In this document: positions 25,300 to 37,276 of the stretch, in pieces
Position numbering within the stretch: the stretch's first letter is position 1
Layout of the letters: the number at the start of each line of letters is the position of its first letter
Origin: Rhynochetos jubatus
Lineage: Eukaryota > Chordata > Aves > Eurypygiformes > Rhynochetidae
Reading direction: 5' to 3'
DNA length: 64,000 bases
NCBI GenBank assembly: GCA_027574665.1
Contig: CM050648.1
Coordinates: 42,317,700-42,381,699 of the forward strand
Position numbers and translations under genes: made by a program
The notes under the pieces: generated by a model
Seen by the model: only the letters and a program-made list of their open reading frames with translations
What the model was told of the DNA's origin: nothing
Databases searched by the model: none

Positions 25300-26246
25300 T
25301 TACAACGTGGTTTCATATTCCAAGCGCTCCTGGATAAGGGCGTCGTCTTTATACTGTAGCCGTGGAGGAGCAGGGGAACATTCAAACGCTAAGATGGCCT
25401 TCCTCAGGCTCCTGTCCAACACGTGTCTCTCCCACGCAGGGTACCTGTTCCTGAACAGATCGATTTTAATGACAGACTCCTCAATCCTTGGTGGCCGGGA
25501 GGAAGGTGTGGACGGTGCGGTGGGTCTCACCTGAAACACAGGCACACACCCATCCCTCTCCGCGAATTTTTGATCCCGCTCGCTCGTGACACTCCGGTTG
25601 TTGGAGATGGACCGTAGAGTGTTTGTTGCCACTTCCGGGGGTAGGGTGAAGGCAGCGGCAGGGTCCTCACAAGCACAGCTTGGTGACTGCCCAAACCTTG
25701 GTCCGTTGGGGTGAAAGAAGGCATAGTACATTAGCATAAAAACAATGCCTGTTAAAAAGCTGCTGAACACTACACACAGTGCTGGTATGGCAAATGCATC
25801 CGAGATCGGTGGGGCCTTGTACAGATACCACAGAGCACTCAAGGCGGTGTTTTCTAAAAGGATGACAAAATAGTAAATGAAAAGCCTACAGCGTGTCCTT
25901 CCTTCCTTGACATTGAACCAGCTGAAGATATAGATTATCCCGACAACCATGTCGAAAACTATCTCCTCCCATTTAGTGATGCAAAACTCTGTCTCGCAGT
26001 GGACGATCCAGAAGGTCATGATGCACCAATGCAGCACGATGAAGATCCCAAAGTACAGCTGGAAAACCGAGGCAAACAGAGCAAAAGTAATAACCCGTGC
26101 TGCAATTGTGAAGAAATGCCAGCAAAACTGGATTATAACAGCCATGTAACTGATGGGTTTCTTGTCATCACGGGAGTCACGGAGGGCCTTTTGGTAGGAA
26201 GCCAAAGCCCAAGCCAGGGATACAAGAGACGCTGCAGCAGTAAGAC
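25300..26246 (-). CDS. XKR4: XKR4 terminal coding exon (XK-related protein 4, C-terminal ~314 residues)
   Basis: This is the 3' coding exon of a multi-exon gene, so the protein is partial here. The exon starts with the last two bases of a split codon (phase 1), continues [20 protein letters not shown] and ends EYETTL before TAA at 25302-25300. Seen: about six hydrophobic segments (around the exon start, then [68 protein letters not shown] and [20 protein letters not shown]), followed by a hydrophilic tail of about 140 residues containing RSISNNRSV and [20 protein letters not shown]. Family knowledge: XKR4 is a plasma-membrane phospholipid scramblase, mainly neural, switched on by caspase cleavage of its C-terminal tail and exposing phosphatidylserine in dying cells. 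A tail motif AERDG about 83 residues from the end is a candidate cleavage site (inference). XKR6 and XKR7 are close paralogs; the tail wording fits XKR4 as I remember it. Reading starts at the splice site, not at an internal start codon. Confidence 0.9.
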
Positions 26247-26275
26247 CTAGGAGGAAACAGGAGATGCAGTTAAGT
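26247..26275 (-). promoter_or_regulatory. 3' splice site of the XKR4 terminal exon
   Basis: On the minus strand a pyrimidine-rich tract runs into CTAG, with the exon starting at 26246. A branch-point-like CTTAAC lies at 26274-26269, about 23 bases before the AG. The reading frame is open from this AG to the stop and matches the XKR family immediately after it, which fixes the exon boundary. Confidence 0.85.
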
Positions 26276-27983
26276 CATAATTAGTGTATCGGCACTCAGT
26301 TGAAAGCGGTGAGATCCTTGCTGCTTTAAATGTGCTCTTCACCACTCACGTAACAAAATTTGCCACTCAGTCAGCTCTGAAAATAGACCTCTACTGCTGG
26401 GATTTCAGTCCCCTCATAAGTACGCTGATGTGTGGGATACACATAAACAAGAGTGGCTAGCAAAATACACCAAAATGCTTCTCTAGTCATTTTAGGAATG
26501 AAACAAATCCATGAATTCCCAACTTTGAGCAAGTTGGGAACAGATGTCAGCTGTGTGATTTAACAGGATCCACTGCGGTTAGAGTTTTAAAGAAGGAATA
26601 TGAATTTTCTGATTTTGATAAGTCATTAAAGAAGCCTAATCTAAAGCAACCAAGTCTTTCTTATTGAAATTAGAATCATATCCATATAAACTAAATCAAT
26701 AACAATGTAAGCGTAAATCTACATTTTAAAAGTAAATGAAATAAAACAATTAAAATTAAATTAAATTCATTAAATTCATTAAATACCGAAATAACTCCTG
26801 TTGCATCAAAGTTTAAACAAGCTGCCTTACTCTTGCTGAGGGAAAAATATTGCCCACTTTGATATCTTCACCACTTTTAAACAGAACTTTAACAAGTAGA
26901 AAATGCCAAAACTTTATTTAATACCAGTTGGAAATTAAATTAATTTTACAAATGTTGGAATTCTCTACTTCATTAAAATTCTGCGTATAGATGCTCCTAA
27001 AGCAGGGAGTTGTGACTTAATGTTCATATATCCATTCTGCCTCCCATATATTACAGAATTGCCTATTTATAAGGCCCTGAACTATAATACTTCTGGAAAA
27101 CCTGTTAAACACTTTTAACAAAAAGAATTCAACATAAAATTATTTCTCAACACATTTTCTAGCATTACTTTTGTGAAAATAATTACTTTTCACCTGAAAA
27201 TAGCAGAGCTGTAAAACAAATTTTTAAAAAATCTTTTCTATACTTATTTTGAATGTGTATTATTCTTTTTTCCTCAAGTCAGTTTGACTGTTGTCGGTAG
27301 GTAAACTTATAACAAAAAGTTGTTTTGCAACTGAATTGGGTGTTTAAACTAATCTTTTACTTCCATACACTACCAGAAAAATAGCTTACATTCCCATTAA
27401 GAAGTGACATAGTTCAGCATAATTATCTAAATGGTTAACATTTACATAGCATTCTGTTAGAAATAAATGATAATTCTACTTTACCAGAAGATTATTTTTT
27501 AGTTTCTTATGACTCGTATCAAGCCGCTTTAGATGGAAATGGGAATTTAATTGAAATGCAAAACCCCAGCCTTTTCAGTGTATTTATTATTTAAATAAAA
27601 TTGCAATAAATATGTTGTATACAAAGGAAAAATGTATCAAACATTTTATATTTAAAACTGTTTTATTACTAGAGCAAATTCTATATACAGTTAATGAATG
27701 GATTCATAAGTCTCCATATCCCAAACTGAGAATTTATTCATAGACCACTGAAAGATAATGATGCTTCAGCTAACTCTATTTCTACGCAGTTCCTCAACTT
27801 TGAACTAGTTATTGAGGTAAATCAAACTGAAATGCAGTCCTTTGTCTGCTGTTAAAGCTGTTTAATCATCCCAACACCCTTTCATTCAGAATGCATAGAC
27901 AGTATTTTTCTTCCCTGTTCAATCGCTTTCTTTAGAACCTAACCATCAAGAATATATTACTTAAATATTATAGATTTTATGCC

Positions 27984-28002
27984 TTTTTTTTTTTTTTTTT
28001 TT
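27984..28002. repeat. Poly-T run (19)
   Basis: Nineteen consecutive T on the plus strand, followed by ATACAG. On the XKR4 strand it is poly-A. No SINE body or LINE end was seen beside it. Confidence 0.9.
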
Positions 28003-29099
28003 ATACAGACTGTTAAGTTTAAGCCTACATACATGTTGCTATTCACTTTTGAAAAAGTTTATTTTAAAACAGAATAATGTAAGTTATGGATAAAACACCA
28101 GATTCTGAAGGAAAACAAACCTCTAAGCAATCCACCTGGCTTAACACACTAAGATGCTGCTCAGTAAGTAGTACAGAGGGATTCATTGCTTTCAGGAGGG
28201 ATTGTGTTTGCCAGTGTTTCTCCCTCAGTCACTGGCAGGGTGCTAATTATGCGGTGAGTTCCCATGAATCCATGAATTTAAAAAGCCTTTGTTTTAAAAA
28301 TCCAAATAATAATAAACAACCTGCGGACATGTAGAACAAACATTCCAGGGAGAATTTTTAATAAAACTTCATCATTTTTCTTCCCACGTAGATGCCTGGA
28401 TGCCAGAACACCAACGTTACTTCTGGAATCCTCCTTCACGGAGGGAATAAACTATCAGCGATGAAGACAGGTATAAACTGCTATTTTCATTTCTGACATG
28501 TATATTTGCTTTTCATGCTGGGCTGCATTTCAGTGACCGTTATCTCAGGAGACAACACTAACAGCTGAAAAAGTAAGTTCTCGTTTTCCTCCAAGAACGT
28601 TTTAAGTAGTGAAAAACCACCATTCTTTTCCCTTATGAAATAAAACCTTTGGAAAGGTAGATGAATAGGATAAGAGAACCTTTCAATACAAATGAGCCAC
28701 TCTGAGCAAAAATAGCATTATCAGCATAGGAAAGAATAATGTGTGAGAGAAATCCATGTATTTTCTTTGCAAATCTAACTTTAATGACCTCACACACTCC
28801 TCCAGAGGTTTGTAGAGATATCATCAGTTTTGCATTAGGAGGTGTAAAATCATTCAATAATGCACACACACTGTTCCGAATGTTAAAATTCATCGGAATT
28901 TCCACTGTTCTATTGCTAATTAATTCCTAGTCATTTTCTGGGACAGAAAGGAGCAAGTACAATAGCAATGTAATTCTGTTATTTAAATAGTCATTAATAT
29001 AGAAACAACCTTTTCTTTTACAGGACAAACTCAGGGATACTGGCATACAGGAGAGAAAAGGAGACAAGGGAATGTACAAAAGGGAAGAACCGCTAGTTA

Positions 29100-29420
29100 A
29101 ATATTACGTATCCACTCGTGCTATTGGCAATGGTGTTAGGGATATAGAATTAAGATAAGGCTAAAGGCTTCATGGGCACCATCCATTCTTCTTTATTGAT
29201 GAGACCAAGCACTAGGGAATTATTAAAAGTATAATTAATAATGAGAGCAATAATGTAAAAGTGATGCAAATGGCAGTTTGCTAATAAAGAAATGTCACTA
29301 CATAAATAATTCCCTGGGAACGGTTAGAGATATAAAGTGAATTATTGTAGCACTGAATGGCTAATTCATTAGTTAGAACACACTGATGCATTTGCTGAGT
29401 ATGTGTTCATAGAAACCTCC
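29100..29420. other. Possible conserved non-coding element
   Basis: AT-rich, no repeat, dense in TAAT-type homeodomain words (TTAATAATGA, CTAATTCATTAG) and an octamer-like ATGCAAAT. This resembles intronic enhancer-type elements; conservation is not testable here. Confidence 0.25.
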
Positions 29421-32007
29421 TTATCCATATTTCAAAAGAACTAAAATAATTTTCTATTACTAGCAAAACAAAACTAACACAAGACCAGGAAAAAAGAACA
29501 GAATGTCCCACAGACCTAATGCAAACCTAGTAATTTGGTTTCTGTAGTCAGGAAGGCTTATTTGCCATTCAGAAATCAACAGAGAAGTCTGGACTGTGAT
29601 CTGCAGAGCCACTGTTCATGAAGAACAAGCACCAGCTTTCCCGTTTGCTCAGCTGCAGACTCCACACTGAATCCTGGGCACTGCAGCAGCTTGCTGGTGC
29701 GAGAGTCTTCCATACCAGAGCCATGTATTTAAGGTCTTGATCTTGGAAATTGAGATTAAGTAGGCATTCTCAGTGAATATATACACAAGAAACTATATGC
29801 TCATCTGTTACAAATTGTTAGAAGTCTAGAAAAGCAGGATTTCTGTAAAATGGCCTTGGGAAACATGAAAGCATGTTCTTGTTTCTTCCTTTTCTACAGC
29901 AGAACCTTCAAAATTTTTCTAGCAGTATATGATTTGGTCTCTAAAGTTCTGTCCCGAAGAGGAAAGAAACACAGGCTTTGCACAGGAAAAAGATCATTTC
30001 ACATATTGCATCAGGCAAATGATGCTTTTGTTTGTTTCTTAAATGGACACTTGAAAAACCCTGAATAGCAATTAGTTGGGAGTGTACCTACCCACCTCCA
30101 GCCTTCATAGCTTAGCCCATTGACTGGCCTCAATAGTGACACTAGCCCATAATTCATTGCATCAGGACAACTTTCTGTCAGGAACTAATTAGAATCTGTT
30201 TTGAGTGAAAAAGACAATTTAATCTCTTTTATTCTGTTAGTGGTTTGCATTACTTAATTATATTATTTGTATCAAGGAATGACAACTTTGTAATTAGAGA
30301 TGAGATTCAGATGTCTTTAAGACAGCACACTTCCTCTCTGAAAACAAAGAACAGAATTGCCTTGACTGAATTACGATTTTAACTTCCTTTCCTGGAAATT
30401 ATTAATTACTCCATATATAAGAGATGTTCTTGCATTTTATAGACTGTGACATATCTGTACTCATACTTTACATTTAATACATGATACACTGCAACGAGAT
30501 ACAGCTCATTAAAGACAAGACAAAAACCCACAACATGACTTTCACAAGTGACAGTGAATATATATGAGGGAAAAGAGAATGTATACAGAGATGGATACAT
30601 TTACAAATGTAATATTATTTCAGGGGAGCAAGCTCAAATAGCTACAGGAGAGCCAATGAAGTACTCCTCAACTGTATTTGTGAGAAATCTGACTGAAATG
30701 TTTTGTTTATGAGTAATGCAAATAGAATTACTCACAACAGGTAAAAAGGTTTTCCATGTTACACCTCTGCTTGGCAATTCACAACCTAATTGTACCCTGC
30801 TGACACCTCTGCCTTTGCATTATGGTTCTCCTAATTTATTTAACTTCGAGGGATTCAATTCAATGTCTAAGCAGCATATATGAATTACTAGTTTGTATTT
30901 TTCTCCCACTTCCACAATATAATCTTTAGGCTGGGGTGTAACTGAAAAAAAATCTGTGTCTCATTCTCACACTGGTTTTATCTTACTCCTGATTTGTAAT
31001 GGCATATTCAGGTCCATAAGCTACTTTCTGAAAAAACACATCAGTCCATAGATGCTATCTAGAATAAGTACACATCTCAGGTCAGCTGGAAATCCTACCA
31101 ATGAATGAATTGATCAGAGAAAGTGTTCCTTGACATTCAACCTGATTTCAGAAATCAAACTCCTGCCAAGGCTTCTGTCTCTGCTTCATCCTCCTTTTTA
31201 AACTTGTACTCATCTCACCATTTCCAGGAGTAAATTAATGTAAAAGCAGGAATACCAAATGTGTCAGGACACCTGGGCATGACAACATCGCCTGAAATCT
31301 GGGACTATGAAATATTTTTTAAGGAATCCTATTTTTCTGAGTTTCCTACCCAGCTGGAGCAGTGACATTATAAGCATCCAAGCTTGCAGGTGCTTCTCTA
31401 AACCAAAGCCAAGGATCTTTAACATTCATAGTCCCCCTTAAAGCCTTAATGCTGTAGGAAAGAGTATATCATAACTGCATCCCTCCATCTCTAGAAAACG
31501 GCTTGCTATATTTACACAGCTTTCGCCATGCTGCTCTGAGATACAGCTACCCGCTTGACGTTCACGTGGAGGCCTTGCAGCAGCCTGACAATGGTCTGTG
31601 GGTTTCTGCACTTTTATTTCCACACACTAGTATGGGAATGTATGACATGGTATACATACTGTGTTTCAATAGTTTAGTATACAGCACGCTTTACATGCTT
31701 CAGGGGCAGCTTTTGATCATGTCAGGGACCGTGTGTCCAGGTTCTCAGTATGTCTGATTCCATGAACAACACTGAAATGAAACCTAAAGGCGAAGCTTTC
31801 TTTTTTATGCTTTCTTGTTACCTAAAGGGATAACAGTATAAACTCTTGCCCTCATCTCAATTATCTCTTTCCTTTATGACTGCAGAAGTAGTCTGCTGGG
31901 GCAAGCTGTAGCACTGTACTGATGTGTCCATACTGGAATCTGTCCTTACAAATTCCTTACAGCCTTAAGGCTGTCATCAGCTTTCACAGAGACGTTTCAT
32001 AGAGACA

Positions 32008-32386
32008 TGGGCCTGTTGAGCCTGGGGAAGAGAAGGCTCCAGGGAGACCTTATAGCACCTTCCAGTACCTGAAGGGGCCTACAAGAAAGCTGGGGGGGAC
32101 TTTTTACAAGGGCCTGTAGTGACAGGACAAGGGGTAACAGGTTTAAACTGAAAGCGGGGAGATTCAGATTGGATATCAGGAAGAAATTCTTCCTGGAGAG
32201 GGTGGTGAGGCACTGGCACAGGTTGCCCAGAGAAGCTGTGGGTGCCCCATCCCTGGAAGTGTCCAAGGCCAGGCTGGATGAGGCTTTGAGCAGCCTGGTC
32301 TAGTTGAGTGTCCCTGCCCATGGCAGGGGGGTAGGAACTAGATGGTCTTTCCAACCCAAACCGTTCTGTGATTCCATGATTTCATG
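32008..32386 (+). mobile_element. CR1 LINE, 5'-truncated copy
   Basis: A plus-strand CR1 copy beginning in the GGGCTTGTTCAGCCTGG-type segment near the end of the reverse-transcriptase frame and running through the 3' UTR to a degenerate octamer tail (GATTCCATGATTTCATG). Compared with other copies here it has small internal deletions in the last 100 bp. It lies antisense to XKR4. Confidence 0.93.
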
Positions 32387-33052
32387 TACAGGGATCCTTG
32401 CTGACAGAGTCTTTGCTGGCACATATCTTTTTCAGAAGAGGGAAGCACCACTAACTTAGTGTCTGGCACCTTACTGAAATATTTCACTTGTGTAGTTTTA
32501 GGTTTAGACTGTTTCCTACCCACAAACATGGGAGTGACAGTGTCTGAGGATGAGTCTCTAGTAGTTCGTATTTCCAGTGTTTGCCACAGGCTGCATTCAC
32601 AACTGGGGATGTTCAAGGCAATATAGATGGTTTTGTCAGCTTGTCTGCCAACATTCAGCTTAACTTTCTCCCACTGTGTACTCTGGTGAGGTAATATAGC
32701 ATAAGGGATCACAGCAACATTTCCTTGTTGAAATGTAAGTCAGATTTATGCTTAACTTCTCCTAAGTGGTAATGAGTAGAGAACATGCTAACATATATAG
32801 GAATAATTTCTCCCATGATTCCTTTCAGCTTCTTTCTATAAACATTCCTGGTGAGACAACTTCCAGCTGTTTCTTGCATTTGGCTCTCCACAACAATTTA
32901 CTATGGCCCTGGAAGTCTAGAAACATTATATATATCAAATGTTACTTTCAATCTTACTCATTTTACCTACTCCTATTTTTTTCCAGCAGTCATTTGGACT
33001 CTGTGTAGAGGACCAAAGTCAACTGACAACAGGTTGGCTTATTGTACGTATC

Positions 33053-33632
33053 TGTGCTGGTTATGGCTGCCACAGTTAATTTTCCTCACAGTAACTAGCT
33101 CGGGGTTATCTTCTGGATCTGTGCTGAAAACAGTGTTGCTAACACAGGGGTGTTTTAGTTACTGCTGAGCAGTGCTTACACAGAGTCAAGGTATTTTTTT
33201 ACCTCTCACCTCACCCTATCAGCAAGTAGGCTTGGGGTGCACAAGAAGTTGGGAGGAGACACAACCGGGACAGCCGACCCAACCTGACCAAAGGGATATT
33301 CCATACCACACAGCATCATGCTCAGCATGTAAAGCTGGGGGAAGAATGAGGACGGGGGGAACTTTGGAGTGATGGCGTTTGTCTTCCCAACTAACTATTA
33401 TGCCTGATGGAGCCCTGCTGTCCGAGAGATGGCTGAACACATACCTGATGATGGGAAGTGGTGAATGAATTCCTTGTGTGTGCATGGCTTTTGCATTACC
33501 TATTAAACTGTCTTTATCTCAACCCATGAGTTTTCTCTCTTTTACCCTTCCAATTCTAGCTACCATTCCACTGCAGGGGAGTGAGCAAGTGGCTGTGTGG
33601 TGCTTAGCTGCTTGCCAGGTTAAACTACGACA
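33053..33632 (+). mobile_element. Solo LTR of an avian endogenous retrovirus (likely ERVL-type)
   Basis: A 580-bp element starting TG and ending CA, flanked by a perfect 5-bp duplication GTATC (33048-33052 and 33633-33637). An ATTAAA poly(A) signal lies at 33502-33507 before CTGTCTTTATCTCAACCC, a segment I recognise from avian ERV LTRs. No internal retroviral sequence follows, so it is a solo LTR left by recombination. The 5-bp duplication fits ERVL-type elements. The intact duplication with moderate divergence from the remembered family suggests a copy that is neither very young nor ancient. Confidence 0.87.
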
Positions 33633-33637
33633 GTATC

Positions 33638-35106
33638 TTTAGCAGATCCTTAGCATCTGTACCAGACACCTGACTGATGATTTACTTCTTGCTGCACTCA
33701 AGGTCATATCCACATTAATCTGTTAGATGTACTGTTGAGAAGCTTCTGTTGAGCAGCAACAGTGGTCATAGTTTTGAACAGATGCGCAGCTGAATAATGG
33801 TCATAATTTTATTTTAACATCAAGAACAGTTTCCCTTTGCCTCTCCCTCAAATCCATAGTATCCCAGGTGTACTTTAGGAAACTGAATTAAATCTACTAC
33901 AGATAAATAAAATCAACTTAGCATGCAGGGACCACACGAACCATGAAAGTTGAACCACTCCTGTCTTTCAAGAGACCACAATCAGTAATTCAGGCCTCTC
34001 TTTCTTCACAAACAGCTAGTGATAAAAGGATTTTTGGGGCACAACAATCAAAAGCTCTGCTGCCTTTGTGTCAGTCTGTAAAAGCAATTGCGTCTTTAAG
34101 ATACTTGAACTGAAGTCACACTGCCAGAATATGCTAGCTAAGGCCAGTTACTACCTGACTGAGCATCCTGGGTGATCTCTTCTCCTCCCTCACAAACACA
34201 TTTTCCTAATTTTTGTTAGCTTCTTGTTCTACTAAAGATGTGTTATAAAGTTACAGTTCGGGAGTCCTGATTAACCACTAATCAAGTCCAGTCCTTCACA
34301 GGCAGTGACAACCATCAGGTACTCCATGCAGTCTGTATGCTGTCAGGTTTGGCAAGACAGCATGAGATCATTTCGCTTGTTAGGAAGCTAAACTTAGACT
34401 TCTGTACTTTCACAGCTAGACTCCTTGTCTGTTAGGTAATTTAGTATCTTTATATTCCAGTGAAGTACGTGCAGCATAAACATGCCCACTGACTCCAGGC
34501 TCATTTCCATGATTTGAACCTTTTTTCTTAGGCAAAAAGTGCTTCTGATGTCTTGAGGTCGCTGCAAGTAGCTTATAGAAATCAAGGGATTATGTGGAGA
34601 CTGCAGCAACCCCAAGCAGAACAAAACCCCTGCCGTTAGCTCTTGAGGAGAAACAACATCATGATGACATAATGCTAAGCTAAAGATAGGGCACCATCTA
34701 TGGGAGAAGGCTCCACCTGCACTGCTCAGTTCAATGCAGTGCACATTTGAACACCTTCCATAAAGTCAACGGCAGAAGCAGTAGCACTTCTCCCTGCTAC
34801 CCAACATGAGAAAAATATGTCGTCTATGAGACATATAAAAAATTCTCCTAAAACATAAGTTTTGAGGAAACCCTTTCTGTTGATCCACATTCCTGTGATT
34901 TTACCTTTATTTTTCTTTTGAGATTTTGTATCCTTTTGCTTATGTTAACTTCTGGACAAAGTGTCTCTTGATATATTCCATGGATTTGGAGGAACCAGAC
35001 ACACAGATTTCTCACTCCAAGGCTGCTAACTAGATCAACAGGAATTTTTTTATTGGAAACACTTTGGAAAAATATTCATCAAGTGAAAATAAAAAAAAAA
35101 TTTTTG
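33638..35106. other. Intronic stretch with nothing recognised
   Basis: No repeat, RNA gene or coding frame could be supported. A minus-strand frame of 116 codons (34394-34744) has no recognisable domain. Confidence 0.5.
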
Positions 35107-37012
35107 AATCATACAATGGTTTGGGTTGGAAGGGACCTTAAAGACCATCCAGTTCCAACCCCCTGCCATGGGCAGGGACACCCTCCACTAGACCAGGTTG
35201 CTCAAAGCCTCATCCAGCCCGGCCTTGAACAATTCCAGGGATGGGGCATCCACAGCTTCTCTGGGCAACCTGTGCCAGTGCTTCACCACTCTCTCTGGGA
35301 AGAATTTCTTTCAGGTGTCCAATCTAAATCTACCCTCTTTCAGTTTAAACCCATTACCCCTTGTCCTGTCAATACAGGCCCTTGTAGAAAGTAAAAAGTC
35401 CCCCTCCAGCTTTCTTGTTGGCCCTTTCAGGTACTGGAAGGTGCTATAAGGTCTCCCTGGAGCCTTCTCTTCTCCAGGCTGAACAAGCCCAACTCTCTCA
35501 GCCTGTCCCCATAGCAGAGGTGCTCCAGCCCTCTGAGCATCTTCGTGGCCTCCTCTGGGCTCGCTCCAACTGGTCGATAGCCTTCTTATGTTGGGGGCCC
35601 CACAGCTGGACACGATACTCCAGGTGCGGTCTCATGAGAGCAGAGTAGAGGGGGAGAATCCCCTCCCTTGACCTGCTGCCCACACTTCTCTGGATACAGC
35701 CCAGGATATGGTTGGCTTTGTGGGCTGCCAGCACACACTGCCGGCTCATGTCCAGTTTTTCATCCACCAGTACCCCCAAGTCCTACACCTCAGGGCTGCT
35801 CTTGATCCACTCACTGCCCAGCCTGTCCTTGTGCTTGGGATTGCCCCGACCCATGTGCAGGACCTTGCACTTGGCCTTGTTGAACTCCATGAGGTTGCCA
35901 CAGGTCCACCTCTCCAGCCTGTCCAGGTCCCTCTGGATGGCATCCCTTCCCCCTGGCACATTAACCGCACCACACAGCTTGGTGTCATTGGCAAACTTGC
36001 TGAGGGTGCACTCAGTCCCACTGTCTAAGTCACTGACAAAGATGTTAAACAGCACCGATCCCAATACCGACCCCTGAGGAACACCGCTCATCGCTAGTCT
36101 CCACTCAGACCTTGAGCCATTGACCACAACTCTCTGAGTGCGACCATCCAGTCACTTCCTCATCCACTGAGTGGTCCATCTGTCAAATCCACGTTTCTCC
36201 AATTTAGAGACAAGGATGTAATGCGAGACAGTGTAAAATGCATTGCACAAGTCCAGGTAGACAACATCAGTTCAGAACCCCATTGTAGAAGGCCACCATA
36301 TTCGTCAGGCACAATTTGCCCTTGGGGAAGCCATGCTGGCTGTCACCAATCACCTCCTCGATTTCCATGTGCCTAAGCATTGTTTTCAGGAGGATATGCT
36401 CCATGATCTTGCAGGCACAGGGGTGAGGCTGACTGGCCTGTAGTTCCCTGTATCCTATTTTTTCCCCTTTTTGAAAATGGAGGTTATGTTTCCACTTTTC
36501 CAGTCACCAGGAACTTCACAGGACTGCCACAACTTCTCAAAGGTGATGGACAGATGTTTAGCAACCTCATCTGCTAGTTCTCTCAGGACTAGCGTATGCA
36601 TCTCATCAAGTCCCATGGACTTGTGCACCTTCAGGTTCCTTACACGGTCTTAACCTGGTCTTCTCCTATAGCGGGCAGTTCTTCTTTCTCCCAGTCCCTG
36701 TCCTTGTCTTCTGCAACTTGGACAGTGCAGCTTGAAGGCAGAGGCAAAAAAGTCATTGAGTACCTCAGTCTTCTCCATGTCCCGGGTAACTAGGTCTCCC
36801 ATTTCCTTCCAGAAAGGTCACACATTTTCCCTAGTCTTCCTTTTGTCACCAACATTAAGTATAGAAGGTTTCCTTGTTGCTCTTGATATCCCTGGTCAGG
36901 TTTAATCCCATCTGGGCTTTAACTTTCCTAACCTTATCCTTGGCTGCTCAGAGAAATTCTCTGTATTTCTCCCAGGCTACCTGTTCTTGCTTCCACCCTC
37001 TGTAGCTGTACA
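35107..37012 (-). mobile_element. CR1 LINE, ~1.9 kb copy with reverse-transcriptase segment
   Basis: The longest CR1 here. Read on the minus strand it starts in the linker between endonuclease and reverse transcriptase (near 37012; YREWKQEQVAWEKYREFL), continues through FFASAF, palm motif A ([10 protein letters not shown], catalytic Asp codon 36253-36251), [10 protein letters not shown], motif C (FANDTKL) and the C-terminal [17 protein letters not shown], then the 3' UTR. Motif C has Asn in place of the first catalytic Asp (codon 35989-35987), and an in-frame stop lies at 36154-36152, so it is inactive. The endonuclease domain is missing by 5' truncation. Confidence 0.95.
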
Positions 37013-37193
37013 CAGTAAATGTAATTTAGATTATTTCAGTCTTTTATGGCAACAAAATATATTTTTCCTTTAGGAATGTGCAAATATTAAAAAAAATAAT
37101 GCACTGAACCCATATGTCAGAAGACGGCAGGAAAGTAAACCTTCAGAGTAATAACTCTCAAAGCAACATTACAAAAGCCAGAACCAAAACGGT

Positions 37194-37276
37194 GGCCATG
37201 GGAAAGGACCATGGTGGAGCAGGTATTTCCCTGCAGCCTGTGAAGGACCATGATGGAGCAGTTATCCACCCTGCAG
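37194..37276 (+). mobile_element. Probable small LTR fragment
   Basis: The segment around CCATGGTGGAGCAGG and CTGCAGCCTGTGAAGGACC resembles the internal repeats of the LTR at 48288-49427 (compare about 48655-48715). No ends or target duplication are visible. It looks like an old fragment of the same LTR family, about 180 bp from the 5' edge of the neighbouring CR1. Confidence 0.45.

Larger units (their letters stand above)
26276..32007. other. Intronic non-coding stretch, AT-rich
   Basis: No gene recognised. It contains a small ATTAA/ATTCATTAA-type simple repeat (about 26750-26785), a 19-base poly-T run and conserved-element-like AT-rich DNA around 29100-29420. The remainder is unremarkable. 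Confidence 0.6.

Noticed and set aside
25061-25534. 157-codon plus-strand frame overlapping the XKR4 exon
   Set aside because: It is antisense to the real XKR4 coding sequence and has no recognisable domain.
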